Below are positions 42,219-53,300 of a DNA stretch of 64,000 nucleotides, one piece after another (the stretch's first letter is position 1; every line of letters begins with the position of its first letter). Position numbers and translations under genes: made by a program. The notes beneath the pieces were generated by a model. That model was not told where the DNA came from. It saw only the letters and a list, made by a program, of their open reading frames with translations, and searched no databases. This DNA is from Mycosarcoma maydis. Its lineage: Eukaryota; Basidiomycota; Ustilaginomycetes; Ustilaginales. The stretch lies in contig NC_026478.1 of NCBI RefSeq assembly GCF_000328475.2, positions 620,001 to 684,000 of the forward strand. The letters are read 5' to 3'.

Positions 42219-44882
42219 ATGTCCAACCCACCAAGCTGTTCTCCCATCACGGGTGAGCCGGTCCCTGACTACTACATCCATGCTTCCGACGCCTTCTTCC
42301 GCGACACACAAGGTCGCGCTCTTCTCCTCCGCGGCGTCAACCTCTCTGGTCAGAACAAATCTCCCATCGGTCAACCCTCGCACAAGCTCGACGGCTTCTG
42401 GCAATCGGCCGAATCTGGCGGAGAAAGTTTCGTTGGCCAGCCTCTTAATCTTCAAGATGGCTCCGCAGATGTCCATCTGGCTCGTCTCCGCTCTTGGGGC
42501 TTCAACTGCTTGCGATACGTCTTCACTTGGGAAGCCATTGAGCACAAAGGCCCACGCCAATACGACACTGAATTCCTCGACTACACCGTGCAGGTGCTTC
42601 GCAAGGTCAAGCAGTATGGCTTCCGAGTCTTTATGGATCCGCACCAGGATCTCTTCTCCCGTTTCACTGGTGGCTCTGGCGCACCCTACTGGTCCCTCAT
42701 CGCCTGCGGTATGAATCCTCGTAATTTCTCTACAACACAGGCCGCTTTCATTCAAGCAGAATGGCCCAATGCCGACAATCCAGATCCTGCCGACTTTCCC
42801 GATATGCTCTGGGCAACAAATTACACTCGTTTGGCTGCTGCTACCCTCTCCGTTCTGTTCTTTGCAGGCAAACACTTTGCTCCACGATGCATCATCGATG
42901 GTCGCAATATCCAAGATTGGCTTCAGTCTCACTTCCTCGACGCCTGCCAACAGCTTCTTCAAAAAGTTGTAGATGCAGGAGATCTCGTCGAAGAATGTGT
43001 CATTGGCTGGGACAGCATCAATGAGCCCAATCAGACCTACATCAGCCTCGAAAGCATCTCCACCATTCCCGAATCATGGCGACTCAAAAAGGGCCCCGTC
43101 CCCACTCCCATACAGAGCTTTCGTCTAGGAGCTGGTCAAGCTCAGACGCTCGAAAATTGGGTCTTTGGTGCTATCGGTCCCAAAAGAAGTGGCTCGGTCC
43201 AAGTCGATCCCAAGGGCACACTTGCCTGGCTTACAGAAGACGAAGATCATCTCCATGGTGGTTCCAAATGGGGTTGGAAACGTGACGATGCCTGGCCCCT
43301 TGGTCAATGTCTCTGGGCCGCTCACGGCGTCTGGGATGAATCCACGGGTGAGGTTCTCAACGATGCCTACTTCCGCCTTTTCGAGGGTCCTGCCGGAAAG
43401 AGACCTGCCGAATTCGCCGAGGACTATTGGCTTCCACATTACCGCAAATATGCAGATCTCATACGATCACTCCATAAAGAAGCCATCATGTTTATCCAGC
43501 CACCCGTCTTTGAGCCGCCGCCCAAGTCTCTGTCCCAGGATGACCTCAAACAGCGCGCATGTCTCTCGGGTCACTTTTACGACGGTCTCACCCTCATCAC
43601 AAAGCACTGGAATTGGTTCAACGCAGATGCTGTAGGCCTGCTACGCGGCAAATACCCTGGCGTCCTCTTCGCCATCCGTATGGGTAACAAGGCGATTCGT
43701 CAATGCATTCGAGACCAGCTCGGCTATCTTCGCCAGGATTGCCTTGACGGCCTTGGTCAGTATCCAACTTTGATCGGTGAGCTCGGTATCCCCTATGATC
43801 TCGACAAGAAAAAGTCTTATTACGGCGACGGCAAGGGACGAGGGATAGGAGACTACACCGCACAAACCTTGGCCCTCGATGCCTCGCTCAACGGTTGCGA
43901 CGGCAACAACCTCCTCAGCTACACCATTTGGACCTATTGTCCCGACAACTCGCATCAGTGGGGTGACGACTGGAATGGCGAGGATCTTAGCATTTGGAGC
44001 CAAGACGATGTCAAAGGCGCCGAAGCTCAAGACGTATCCGATCTTGCTTCACGTAGCCCACGGAGCATCTCGTCTTCATCCAGTGCGCGCTTGAAATCTC
44101 TTAGCAGTCTTGCCCCTCCCTCCTCTGGCTTGAATTCTCGGTCTAGCATCAACCTGCCGGAGCTCGTTCCAGGCGACGGTAACTATAACGCACCTAATCT
44201 GCTCAATGGCTCACGTGCTGCTGCTGCTTTTTGCAGGCCCTTCCCTGTTGCCACAGTCGGTACTCCCGCCAACATCGACTTTGACATCAAGTCGTCCGAG
44301 TTCAAATATTCGGTGGACATTACCAGTGCTGAATTGGACAAAGCCGGTTTGGCGACCGAGATCTTCCTGCCTTTCCTACACTATGGCGCTGACGATGTTG
44401 CTGCAGCGGCCAGTGGCGATCTAGGAAACAGACGCGACAAGAATGGCAATGCTTCACAGAAGTGGGCCCGCAAGCAGGAGAGAAAACTTCGCTTGGCCGA
44501 CTCGCTCGCATCTTCAAGTTCAAGCCTTAAGACCGTCGAAGCATCGAGCACCGATGACGTCTCGTCCGTATCGACATCGACAGTGCTGGCTGATTCCACA
44601 GATCTTTCCAGATCGACCTCCTCCGGGGATTCAGCTGTCCAGTGCGCGGCGCTGCAGCAGCTTCTGTCCATCGACGTCGAAGTATCAGCCGGTCGATGGG
44701 AGGTGGAAGGCCAGTATTTGAAGTGGTATATGGACAAGGCGGAGGCCATCGCCGAAGATGCCGATAACCCTGTCGATGGCGTTTTCCGACACTCTATCAA
44801 GATCAAAAGGAACGGCGGTCCCGTCAAACTGGAAATGTCGGGCAGCGCATGGGACATTCTGACTTCTTGTGGGCTTCTTTGA
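42219..44882 (+). CDS. SGL1: GH5-family steryl-beta-glucosidase / glucocerebrosidase (EGCrP2/Sgl1/Egh1 type)
   Basis: Intracellular glycoside hydrolase related to fungal EGCrP enzymes, which cleave ergosteryl-beta-glucoside and glucosylceramide; 887 residues from the ATG at 42219. The N-terminal barrel begins DAFFRDTQGRALLLRGVNLSG and continues LRSWGFNCLRYVFTWEAIEH and FRVFMDPHQDLFSRFTGGSGAPYW. The putative acid/base is Glu269 in GWDSINEPN and the nucleophile Glu521 in LIGELGIPYD; both are intact. LLSYTIWTYCPDNSHQWGDDWNGEDLSIWS closes the barrel. A C-terminal beta-rich region (VEVSAGRWEVEGQYLKWYMD) is interrupted by Ser-rich linkers. No signal peptide is seen, consistent with a cytosolic or vacuolar-delivered enzyme. 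The preference between sterol-glucoside and glucosylceramide cannot be read from sequence. Confidence 0.92.
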   Translation: MSNPPSCSPITGEPVPDYYIHASDAFFRDTQGRALLLRGVNLSGQNKSPIGQPSHKLDGFWQSAESGGESFVGQPLNLQDGSADVHLARLRSWGFNCLRYVFTWEAIEHKGPRQYDTEFLDYTVQVLRKVKQYGFRVFMDPHQDLFSRFTGGSGAPYWSLIACGMNPRNFSTTQAAFIQAEWPNADNPDPADFPDMLWATNYTRLAAATLSVLFFAGKHFAPRCIIDGRNIQDWLQSHFLDACQQLLQKVVDAGDLVEECVIGWDSINEPNQTYISLESISTIPESWRLKKGPVPTPIQSFRLGAGQAQTLENWVFGAIGPKRSGSVQVDPKGTLAWLTEDEDHLHGGSKWGWKRDDAWPLGQCLWAAHGVWDESTGEVLNDAYFRLFEGPAGKRPAEFAEDYWLPHYRKYADLIRSLHKEAIMFIQPPVFEPPPKSLSQDDLKQRACLSGHFYDGLTLITKHWNWFNADAVGLLRGKYPGVLFAIRMGNKAIRQCIRDQLGYLRQDCLDGLGQYPTLIGELGIPYDLDKKKSYYGDGKGRGIGDYTAQTLALDASLNGCDGNNLLSYTIWTYCPDNSHQWGDDWNGEDLSIWSQDDVKGAEAQDVSDLASRSPRSISSSSSARLKSLSSLAPPSSGLNSRSSINLPELVPGDGNYNAPNLLNGSRAAAAFCRPFPVATVGTPANIDFDIKSSEFKYSVDITSAELDKAGLATEIFLPFLHYGADDVAAAASGDLGNRRDKNGNASQKWARKQERKLRLADSLASSSSSLKTVEASSTDDVSSVSTSTVLADSTDLSRSTSSGDSAVQCAALQQLLSIDVEVSAGRWEVEGQYLKWYMDKAEAIAEDADNPVDGVFRHSIKIKRNGGPVKLEMSGSAWDILTSCGLL

Positions 44883-45459
44883 TTCGATCTGCGTCGTGAC
44901 GCACCACACACTCTGAAGTCTCGAGAGCATCTTGGCATCTATCCGCATGTACTATGTTGCATACTCACTTTTCGCAAACAGACAGTCACGAGTTCACCTT
45001 CATGTTTGCATAGCATAGCATGAAACGGTGGAAGAGGGCCGTGCACATCCCGAACACGAGTGACCAGCAACACCAAGTGTATGAAGTGAAAAAGAAACCA
45101 CGATTGAAGAAGAAGAAACACATTGAAGCAAAGCAAGAGGTGAATCGCACAAAGAGACAGTCCAGCAAACGACGAAAACCAGTTGTCGTGGGGACAATGA
45201 GAAAAAAAAACTATAACAAAAAAAGCAAGTTGACAAGCAAGTCTACGGGAGGTGATCGAGACAGACATCAAGCCGTCTTGACGCATTGCTTGGTCCGTAG
45301 TCTTGGTAGGACAAGTAACCTTTTGAACCCTTCCTTCCAAAGCACACAAAGAACAACAACAAACAACAAAACAAGTGGATGAGGCTGGCCAGCAGAAGGG
45401 AAAGTCCATGAGCATCCAGATCGGGCTGGAATCGGAAGCGGAAGGGGTGGACAGGCCTC
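44883..45459. other. Convergent intergenic region
   Basis: Presumed 3' UTRs of the GH5 gene and of the secreted protein gene, with A-rich patches near 45080-45230 and one AGTCACGAGT word near 44984. No gene is seen. Confidence 0.5.
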
Positions 45460-46486
45460 TTAGGAGTCAGCCTGCTGCTGAATGATCTTGGAGAGACCAT
45501 CGTACAAGTTAGCAAATTTGTTGAGGTTGCCCGTGGGTGTAGCGGCAGCAGCAGAGGCGGAAGCAACGGAAGCAGCGGAAGCAGAAGCAGCCGCCCTGGA
45601 TTTGCTAGCACGGACGCTGGCGCGAGATTTGGCAGCGGCCCTAGAAGCCGAGGCGCTAGCACGGGCCGCCGCCTTGGTGACGGAGTAGACAGAAGCGCGA
45701 GAAGCGGCGGCGGAGCGAGAAGCAGCAGCAGACGAGCTGGCAGCAGCAGCCGATGACGACGAGGCAGCGGCGGCGGCGGCAGAGGAAGATGCTTCAGCAG
45801 CAGCAGCTTGTTGAGCTTGCTGCTTGGCCTTTTTCCTAGCAGCAGCAGCGGCGGCAGCAGCAGCACCGTTGTCGTCATTATCATTGTTGCCGCTGTCGTC
45901 GTTTCCTCCACCATTGCCGTTGTTGTTTCCGCCTGAATCTCCATTTTCGCCTGCGGGCCACCATGTGATGGGGAAGACACCAGTACCGAGGCCTGTGAAC
46001 TCGGTGAAGAGACCGACACTCATGTCGAGCGAGCCGTAGAAGCAGTTTCCTCCACCCGTGGGGCAAGCGTCTTCGACGCGCGCGGTTGCAGTCTTGACAC
46101 CGTTGGAAATGACGATGGTCTTTCCGCACCACGAAGACCGCTGACCCAGGTCGCCGTACATAGGCTGGTTCAAAGCGACCACATGATCGTTGGGGTTGAG
46201 GAACTGACCGCAAGCACTGTTGGAGAAGAACGAAGGAGACAGATCAGTAAAGCGCGATAACGTGCAAATGAGATGGGCAAAAGCAGTAATACACCTACCC
46301 AGCGTTACCAGTGCCGACGTCGTACCAGGTGGCCATGCCAGAGTAGGTAGCACGCTTGGCGAGGGCCTGCTCGTGGGTGACAGGACCCTGTTTGTGGTGT
46401 CGTCGAAGGGCAGAGTTCGAGGCGTGGGACGAGGCCAGCGTGGTCGACACCAGGGTGGTAAGAACAAGTGCTGCGACAGACTTCAT
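45460..46486 (-). CDS. Secreted double-psi beta-barrel (RlpA/expansin-like) protein with Ala/Ser-rich tail, two exons
   Basis: Exons 46486-46299 and 46216-45460; the 82-base intron (GTAGGT...CAG) joins in frame to give 314 residues. A signal peptide is clear (MKSVAALVLTTLVSTTLASS), followed by a short propeptide ending LAKR, a probable Kex2 site directly before ATYSG. The mature domain is a barwin/RlpA-like barrel: GMATWYDVGTGNAG joined to ACGQFLNPNDHVVALNQPMYGD, SSWCGKTIVISNG, ARVEDACPTGGGNCFYGSLDMS and WWPAGENGDSGG. After an Asn/Gly/Asp linker comes an Ala/Ser/Arg/Lys-rich tail of about 120 residues and a conserved-looking last helix (LNKFANLYDGLSKIIQQQ). Related fungal proteins act at the cell wall or plant surface. 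A role in plant interaction is possible but not shown. No Trp-rich expansin binding domain is present. Confidence 0.9.
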
Positions 46487-48422
46487 GCCGACAATGTCAA
46501 TGGCGAATCTAAGTCGACAATGGAGATGAGAGAGGAGCAGAGCAGGAAGGATGCGTGATGAGCCTGTATGCTCTAATCACTATAAGTCGAAGCAAAAACG
46601 AATGTATGTGATGTCCAAGATGGATGAAGCGCGCGCGTTGCCGAACGTAATCCTGAAGGGAAAGGGGAAGGACTTGGGAAGAGGAGGGGAGCAGAGTGGG
46701 ATGGAGTGGAGAGCAAGAGGATTGTCGTGAGGGTGATGGTGATGGAGGACAAGGAGGTGCGTGACGACGGCGAGCAACAAAGTAACGGGTGCGACATGCC
46801 ACAAAGGGCAATCAATATGGTAAAGGAACACGAAACGAGGCTGGCGAGGCTACCTAGGACGTAAAGGAGCCAGACGGCGTGTGGCTGGCAGCTCGACGTC
46901 GGCAGTAGGAGAGAGTGAACCTCGGCCAATGTAGCACAAGTGCAGTATCGCAGCTTCTGTAAGTTATTCACGATTGCAGCCTTCTGCGGGTGCAGTCGCC
47001 ATGGCGACGAAGGGGTTGGCATTTGAGCACCTCGTCAGTCAGGCGAGTCTCGGCGTTGCAATCACGAATTGTGAATCACGAATGTTGGACTTGGCAAGGC
47101 GACACAGGCGACACAGGCGACTTACCCCGACTTTTAGTCTACGTTATGTCGATCCGCTTGTGTCCATGCTGACGCCGAACAGCGGTACAGAGCGTGCGCT
47201 AATGTTGTTGATCTTTTCTCGTTTTCTTTTTCTATTCAAAAAATTCATTTTATAATATCAATAACGTACTGTATTAGGAACGCGTCAGCTTAACGTTAGT
47301 TAGACCTTCAAGCGCGAAGAGGCTTTGGCTAAAGTTACATTAATTATGTGAGATGCAGCGTAGAAGCGCTGCTCAACCACACCAAGAATCCACCAAATTT
47401 CCATATCCAATAACTTACCTGGCTGTGAGGCGTTGTAGTGCTGCAAATTCCCAGTCCAGTCCCACTTCATTTTGATAATTGGCACCTCCGAAACTCACGA
47501 CTCGTCAGAATTCCAAAATCCACATCCTGATTTCGTTGTTTGAAATCAAAATGCAAAGTGGCCAGAAAGGATCGACATCTCACTTTAAGACTGCCGATGC
47601 ATCTTTCGTTCGGCTGCAGGTCGGCTGCTGAGCGCGTTGCTGCACCAGCAATGCGCGCGCTCCTGAAGCTTGGCTTTTACCTTAGCCTGCAACTGACTCA
47701 CGACTGCAATTCACTCTTGTCACTCGTGACTGGTGCCTCGTCCTGTTCACCTTCTCAGACGACATGTTCTGATAGCGCAGAGCACATCAACAACATTCCG
47801 TCAGCACGGTACAGAGAAAGGAGGTCAATCGCTCGCCTTCTTTCATGACTGCTATACAGAGTTGTTCCTCCAAGCGCATGGGTTTCTCCTTCTGTCGGCA
47901 GAGGTCAAGTGCTTGTGCTTCGACTGACTTGTGCCTTCCAGTGGTCTGCTGCAACTTACCGCTTATCGCATACATAGCTGCATCGGTTGCCGTAGTGCCA
48001 AGCCTCGATCTGAAAGGGAAGCATCTTTTCAAGATGTCCTGCAGGCACAAAACCTTGGCTGCCTTGCGCCCCGCCTACTTGCTGATGTTCCCTTGGTTTA
48101 CCTCGAAACTCTGTGAACCTTCGCCTTGACCAGGTCCGTCCAAGACTGGATGCGCTTGCGTCTGCGGTATGCCTGTGCAACAATCACAGAATGTCCAAAC
48201 TTATCCATCTTCTTCTGACAAGACTGGTGTGTCAGCCCAACACACAATCAACGCATTCGTGTCTCATTCGGGTGAGTTGATGCGCAATAGAAGTGTCAAG
48301 CGGAAAAGTCGACTATCCTTTTTTCAGAGGAAAACCTAGAGAGATGTGCAACAGCAAATATCAGACACAGAAATAAATCAAAGAAATGGAACGAACGAAA
48401 AAGAGACAAAAAAAACGAATGG
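46487..48422. other. Intergenic region
   Basis: 1.9 kb. Holds the promoter of the secreted-protein gene (purine-rich on the plus strand), A-x-T words near 46966, 47060, 47074, 47493, 47696 and 47722, a GCGACACAG triplicate near 47098-47122 and an AT-rich patch 47215-47275. A minus-strand coding-like fragment at 48107-48213 is discussed in the findings. No complete gene is supported. Confidence 0.5.
48408..48415 (-). terminator. Pol III oligo-T terminator of tRNA-Leu
   Basis: Eight A on the plus strand, i.e. eight T in the tRNA sense, starting about eight bases after the discriminator base. This is the normal RNA polymerase III stop. Confidence 0.85.
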
Positions 48423-48526
48423 TGACAAGAGTGGGATTCGAACCCACGCCCGAAGATAGCAGGTTTCTCTGATTAATCAGAATATCTTCCTTAATGCTAC
48501 GCCTTAGACCACTCGGCCATCTTGCC
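48423..48526 (-). tRNA. tRNA-Leu (anticodon AAG) with 26-base intron
   Basis: 104 bases including intron; the mature length is 78 without CCA. The acceptor GGCAAGA pairs with TCTTGTC (one G-U), the D arm is GCC/GGC, the anticodon stem TAGCA/TGCTA encloses loop TTAAGG...C with anticodon AAG, the variable arm is nine bases (TCTTCGGGC), and the T arm GTGGG/CCCAC has the loop TTCGAAT. The intron lies after position 37 as usual and contains the self-complementary GATTAATC. The discriminator is A, as expected for Leu. The internal A and B boxes are the D and T arms. Confidence 0.95.
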
Positions 48527-48739
48527 AGCATGACCAAACGCTGCTACTTTGCATACATATTCTATACTGTCAACGCCCTTCTTTCCTCGTCCTAATCACG
48601 GGTACAGTTAGAGAATGTACTCACGACTGTCAAACGGCTTCTTGCCTTTGTTGCAATCACGAGTCAGAGTGAGATTTCGTGATCGGATATATCATACAGC
48701 GAGAAGGTCCCAATTATGGTCAGAAGTGCGCTCGTGAAG
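48527..48739. other. Short region between tRNA-Leu and hydrolase gene
   Basis: Carries one ACTCACGACT word near 48619 and a mismatched AAT-CACG-AGT near 48656. No gene. Confidence 0.5.
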
Positions 48740-50653
48740 CTACAAGCGATCTAGCTTGCGTATACTCTCAAATACCTCGACTACTACCTTCGTGTTGGTC
48801 ATTAAGCTGTGACCTGCTCCATCAACTATATGCAGGGTGCAGTTTGGCATTTCCTTGGACAGATTGATCGAGCTTGAGAGAGGTATCCGCTCATCCTTGC
48901 TTCCGTGCCACACTTCGCAATCCACGTGGACATCTGCGTAGCCAAATCCCCACGGCCGCTTCCCGAGAATCAGATTCAGATCGTCCACCCGCCCGCGTGC
49001 GCTCTCGGCGTGCGATGCCTTGAGTAGTCCCAATGCAGTTTCGCGTTCCACGTTGGTCGATGTCGACTCATCTTCCGCATTCGACATATCAGGACGTCCC
49101 ATATCCACAGCGTTCCGTGCCGTCCAGCCTGGTTCCTCGCCTCTGGCGCGGCTCGAGCGGCTTGTTCCGCTCTCGAACGCGTCAGATCTGATCTCTAATG
49201 CAGACCTGGACGTCGGCAACTGCCGATCCTTGGGTGGTGGTATCGGTCCACGGTCAGAACCGCGTGGCTCGTCTCGACGCCCGGCCGTAGATGCTTCATC
49301 TTCCACCGCGATCGGCGGTGTCTTGCTTGCCGCTCTAGGCCCTTCCTTATTCAGCTTCCAGCCTTGGATAATCCACTCTGCCACCTGTGCCGTTTTGATG
49401 ACACTGTCCGGTACGTACCGCAGCCATCGATAAGCACTATCCTGCTGTACTCCTGTCCATGGCGCGAGAAGATGCAGAGGCCCCAGGATGCGGTGGGGCA
49501 GGAGCAGTGCTACAGCAGCAGCAAATGGCGCACCAGCGCTGTGCGCAAGCACTGAAAATCGGTCAATACCGAGCAGATCCGCCACCTGCTCTACGATGAG
49601 ACTCCATCCCAGGATCGTGCGTGCGTCTGATGTGAGGCCTTCAGTTCGTCCTATGCCCCATCGATCAATGCAGACCAGACGCAGATTCAGGGTTGAGGCC
49701 AATTCGTCGTACAGGCCGACCAGGTGTCTCGAGGCCCCTAGGCCAAGGAACACCATGACCGGTTGCCCGCCTTTCGCCCCGACATCGGCAAACGATACCT
49801 GCACACCAGCCGCACCGGGAACCGTGATTCGGACGCAACGTGTCAAACCCCTCTGATCAGATGGCATGCTTATGGTTTGCGACTTGCTCGGTGGTGAGCG
49901 TACCGGAGAGGCGTGTTTCCTTCGAGATTGACGTTGCACGTGGACAGGTTCCGGATCAGCGTGCCAAATCGAGAGCCGAGACATTGCCCATTCGAGACGT
50001 TCATCTTGCATGTTCTGCAGCAATGTACGTGTTTCACGCTCCACAGAGCTTTCAGAGGCGACTGACTCAGAATCAGATATCTCACCAGTGGTTAATATGT
50101 CATCAAGACCGGCTCGGTACGGTTCAGAGGGGTGCCGCTCGAATGCAGACCAAGAGACCGAGCGTTGCGGGCCACGCTCTGAAGTTGGAACGGTCAGCAG
50201 TTTGGTGGAGTGGGTCCGAACGATTTCTTCGATCGACTTGATGGGCTCGTGCGGAACCTCTTGCGACTGAAGCCGTCGCAGTGCCGCCGAAGAAGTGGCC
50301 GACAGGCTCGGCCCGGCGCGCTGCGTGGGTCCAGATCGATCGTTGTCTTGACTCGGAGTCTTGTGAGGCCGCGACGATGCGCTTACAGTCGACTGGTTCA
50401 ATTTACCCTGGTCAGAATGGTAAGAGCCAAGCTGACTGCCGGAGCGAGATCGACGGATGCTGCTATCGCTGGAACAGGCCTGTCTGTTCTCATTGAGCTG
50501 GTTGCCGTCGTGCGCTACCAGGGCGTGCTTGGGTACATACGGCCCCGTTCTTTTGCGTTCTGGATAGAGGTCGTAGTAGCTCTTTGCGGGTCGGCTGTGA
50601 CTGACAGGGTCATCCGCCCCTTTCGAAGCTCCAGCTCGGTCTGCTCCCACCAT
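48740..50653 (-). CDS. Alpha/beta-hydrolase fold protein with long disordered N-terminus
   Basis: 637 residues, intronless. The first about 260 residues are Ser/Arg-rich and disordered. The hydrolase fold starts at VRITVPGAAGVQVSFADVG, followed by the oxyanion strand VMVFLGLGASRHL and LRLVCIDRWGIGRTEG. The nucleophile elbow is LAHSAGAP (Ala-x-Ser-x-Gly, Ser near residue 370). The likely acid is Asp in HGSKDERIP and the catalytic His is in DGAGHSLM near the C-terminus, so the triad is complete. A Ser/Glu-rich insertion of about 130 residues occupies the cap position (after AEWIIQGWKLNKEG). No signal peptide or transmembrane segment. The substrate is unknown; esterase, lipase or epoxide-hydrolase activity cannot be told apart. 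It lies next to the repeat-rich block. Confidence 0.88.
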   Translation of the reverse strand: MVGADRAGASKGADDPVSHSRPAKSYYDLYPERKRTGPYVPKHALVAHDGNQLNENRQACSSDSSIRRSRSGSQLGSYHSDQGKLNQSTVSASSRPHKTPSQDNDRSGPTQRAGPSLSATSSAALRRLQSQEVPHEPIKSIEEIVRTHSTKLLTVPTSERGPQRSVSWSAFERHPSEPYRAGLDDILTTGEISDSESVASESSVERETRTLLQNMQDERLEWAMSRLSIWHADPEPVHVQRQSRRKHASPVRSPPSKSQTISMPSDQRGLTRCVRITVPGAAGVQVSFADVGAKGGQPVMVFLGLGASRHLVGLYDELASTLNLRLVCIDRWGIGRTEGLTSDARTILGWSLIVEQVADLLGIDRFSVLAHSAGAPFAAAVALLLPHRILGPLHLLAPWTGVQQDSAYRWLRYVPDSVIKTAQVAEWIIQGWKLNKEGPRAASKTPPIAVEDEASTAGRRDEPRGSDRGPIPPPKDRQLPTSRSALEIRSDAFESGTSRSSRARGEEPGWTARNAVDMGRPDMSNAEDESTSTNVERETALGLLKASHAESARGRVDDLNLILGKRPWGFGYADVHVDCEVWHGSKDERIPLSSSINLSKEMPNCTLHIVDGAGHSLMTNTKVVVEVFESIRKLDRL

Positions 50654-51643
50654 TTCCTTGCTTGCTTCTGTGATGTAGACCCTCTCTTCGCCGCGGTTTG
50701 CTGGTGCTGTGCGACCAGACCAGGAACATTATAGGTTCTTGGATTGTCCTACGCTCTGTTGTGAGACTATGCTAAGCTCGTCGAACCCTTCAAGGAGGAT
50801 GTACGGGAGGCATGTTGTCCTGCAAGCTGTACGAGCCTATTGCTGCGGCGAAGATGCTTATCGGGAAAGTGGAAATGATACAAGGCAGTTGTCACTTTGA
50901 GAAGGTAAATACAGGATAACCAACCGTGTTTTCTCTTTGTGATCTCCACGTCCGCGGTCACGCCGAAGAGGGTTGCAGTTATGTGGAGGGCCCTAACAAA
51001 CAAAGTACTGTATTTGAAAGACCGTGGACGCTCCACCGTTCAGAACGCTAGGAAAGAGGAACAACGTGTTCTCTAAGCCTGCCAAGAGCTTCACGCTTCG
51101 ATCAGCAAGCCTTCTGCAAACCTAGTCTACCTCGTCCCGACGAGATCTCCTTAGGAAGATCAGTCTGCCTGCTTCAAGTAAAGGAAATGTTTTCATTCCA
51201 CATGCCATCTTCCTTTAGTCCAATAATCGTGAATGTCCTCGTGACTCGTGACTTGCTCATATCCTGCTGAAGAATACGCTTCGGCAAGCTTCGAACGCAT
51301 GGGTTTCAACAAACAGATGTTGGAAGAGTAGAATTAAACAAAAGTAAAATCTAGATCTGAGGATGAGGCGGGAGGTCACGGGTTTAAAACGGACATGATG
51401 TGTCCTTCCTGTGTCCTCAACTTGGACTCGTGATTTTGCGACTGACAAGTGGGCAGATTCTTAGGCTTCTTCACCCCATTTAGAGTACAGTATAGTCACG
51501 TTAGTAGACATACTGTATCTTGCTTTATTTCCATATGTTGTCAAGATGGAGTATATTCATGTTTGTTTAGAATGGCAGACCGACTCTCGACAACGCCCCT
51601 ACGCCTGCTCTTCTCTGTTTTTCTGAGCTTATGAGCCCAAGCT
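50654..51643. other. Intergenic region at the edge of the repeat block
   Basis: Probable promoter of the hydrolase gene, then about 800 bases without recognised features apart from A-x-T words near 51225 and 51244. No gene. Confidence 0.5.
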
Positions 51644-53300
51644 GTGCTCCCACTCTCAACAACAACAAAGGTACCAATGCAGACCGATCACTTGGTGTAT
51701 GGGAACATCGTCGAGACAGCGACAGTCTCATTCCTCGACTTCCGACCATGGTCCAAACACCAACCGGAGGGCAATGCGATAGCAGGTGTACCTCTTTCCC
51801 GACACGCAGATGCAGACACTACTCGAATACACCCTTAGCTATGAGGGTCAGCATGTCATCACGCCCCTTGCTATTCTGGTCGAATGCGTCTCAACCCTGT
51901 GTTGCGTCACCCATCACCTGGACCCTTCTGCTAACAAGATGAAATTGGGACAGCAGATGCGCATACGCATCAACATTCTCATTGCGAATCAGGACTGGGA
52001 TGCACTCTACATCTTTGCTAAAATGATCGATGGCCAGACGAGCGTTCGCCGAGGTGCCCATGGCCTCGGCGCTGCCCACCTCGAGACCGACGAGGCAACT
52101 AATAAGATGTGCACACACTCTCCCGCATTCATCCCGCCTAGACTCACACATTGTCCTGTCCATTGCGAGGAGACACCTACGGCGACCCTTCGTCCCACCA
52201 CCCTTGTTGAGATCACTCGCCCCCTTGTTGGTCGAGAGGCCAAGTCATGGAGCCTTTCGCCCTCAACCGTCACCTGCTCAATACTCTGCCAATCCTGTAC
52301 GATCACTTAAGGTGGAATGCCGATCATGTCCTTGATCCCAGCTCAGGCTCTGTGCACTTCTGGCGTCGTCGCTTGCAGAACACGCTAATCTGTTGTTCCC
52401 TTCGCCCAAGACGTCCTGGACCGCAAACACACCACTTACAGCACGCGGACACACTACTGCGCTCCATCGTCATGCAGAGTATCTCACCCCAGCTGCATAT
52501 CGAATACTTCTCTGAGCACGACGATCAGCTTTCGGTGACTGTATCAGATCTCTTCGTCCAGGGTGTCAACAAGTGCACCATGCACTCCGACGTGAAACAG
52601 TACAAAGTGCTGATAGCCACGCTGGCGTCGATGGGCTGGGGTCAGTGCTAAAGCCCATAGTTTCTTTTCAATTGGGAAGCCCACCTTCCTGAGCTCCACA
52701 CATACCTAGAGGGGCCCCGATATCCTGCTTTCCGCTACACAAATATGAAGCGTCCACTTCCCGGCGTTCAAAATGCTCTCGTTGACATGTATCTTTGATA
52801 TCCACGGGGAAGTTCATGGCGGCATTCATGATTCGGACCAAAGCGAACGCCAACGACGTGTCGCGTAGGTTCTATGTAAAGGGTGAGCGAACACTCCCGC
52901 GGACCTCCACAGCAGCACAGAGGACCTGCAGCTCATCGCCCTGCGTGCCGCAACACTCGTCAATTACTGGACCTGTGGCGAGCTCAAGCACGCCGCCAAC
53001 CGCTGTCCCGATTGTGATGCTCACGCACAATGGCTGAAGGACAACGTTAAGGTGTTGCACATGTATCGTGCCACCGCGTTAAACGGTTCGCAGCGACTAA
53101 GGGTGAAGCGCCGACATTTGCTTTCGTCACCGAACTTAACCGGCAGCCACCGACAAGCCACCTCGTCTGGTTCGTTTTCGATTTAGGTGCATCGTGCGTC
53201 ATAGTTTATCAAGTGCACCACCGAAATGGATGACAAAATGTCGACTCTTCGTCAGCATCACTACAACAGGTGGCGGCAAATTCCCTGTGTCCGAATTCAC
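51644..53300 (+). mobile_element. Decayed Ty1/copia-type retrotransposon: gag, zinc knuckle and protease remnants
   Basis: A series of plus-strand frames broken by stops and frameshifts. The gag-like part runs about 51644-52651 in three frames (LVYGNIVETATVSFLDF; then MKLGQQMRIRINILIANQDWDALYIF; then MQSISPQLHIEYFSEHDDQL). At 52965-53006 the frame reads YWTCGELKHAANRC, the CCHC zinc knuckle spacing with the first Cys replaced by Tyr. At about 53168-53205 FVFDLGASCVI matches the pepsin-like protease start (usually D-S/T-G-A) with Leu in place of Ser/Thr. The order gag-knuckle-protease, with the later RT fragment, fits a copia element. It is clearly inactive. The exact family is not assigned. 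Confidence 0.75.

Noticed and set aside
51644..53300. Gag/protease frames as a functional cellular gene
   Set aside because: Repeated stops and frame changes, and substituted key residues in the knuckle and protease, show decay.
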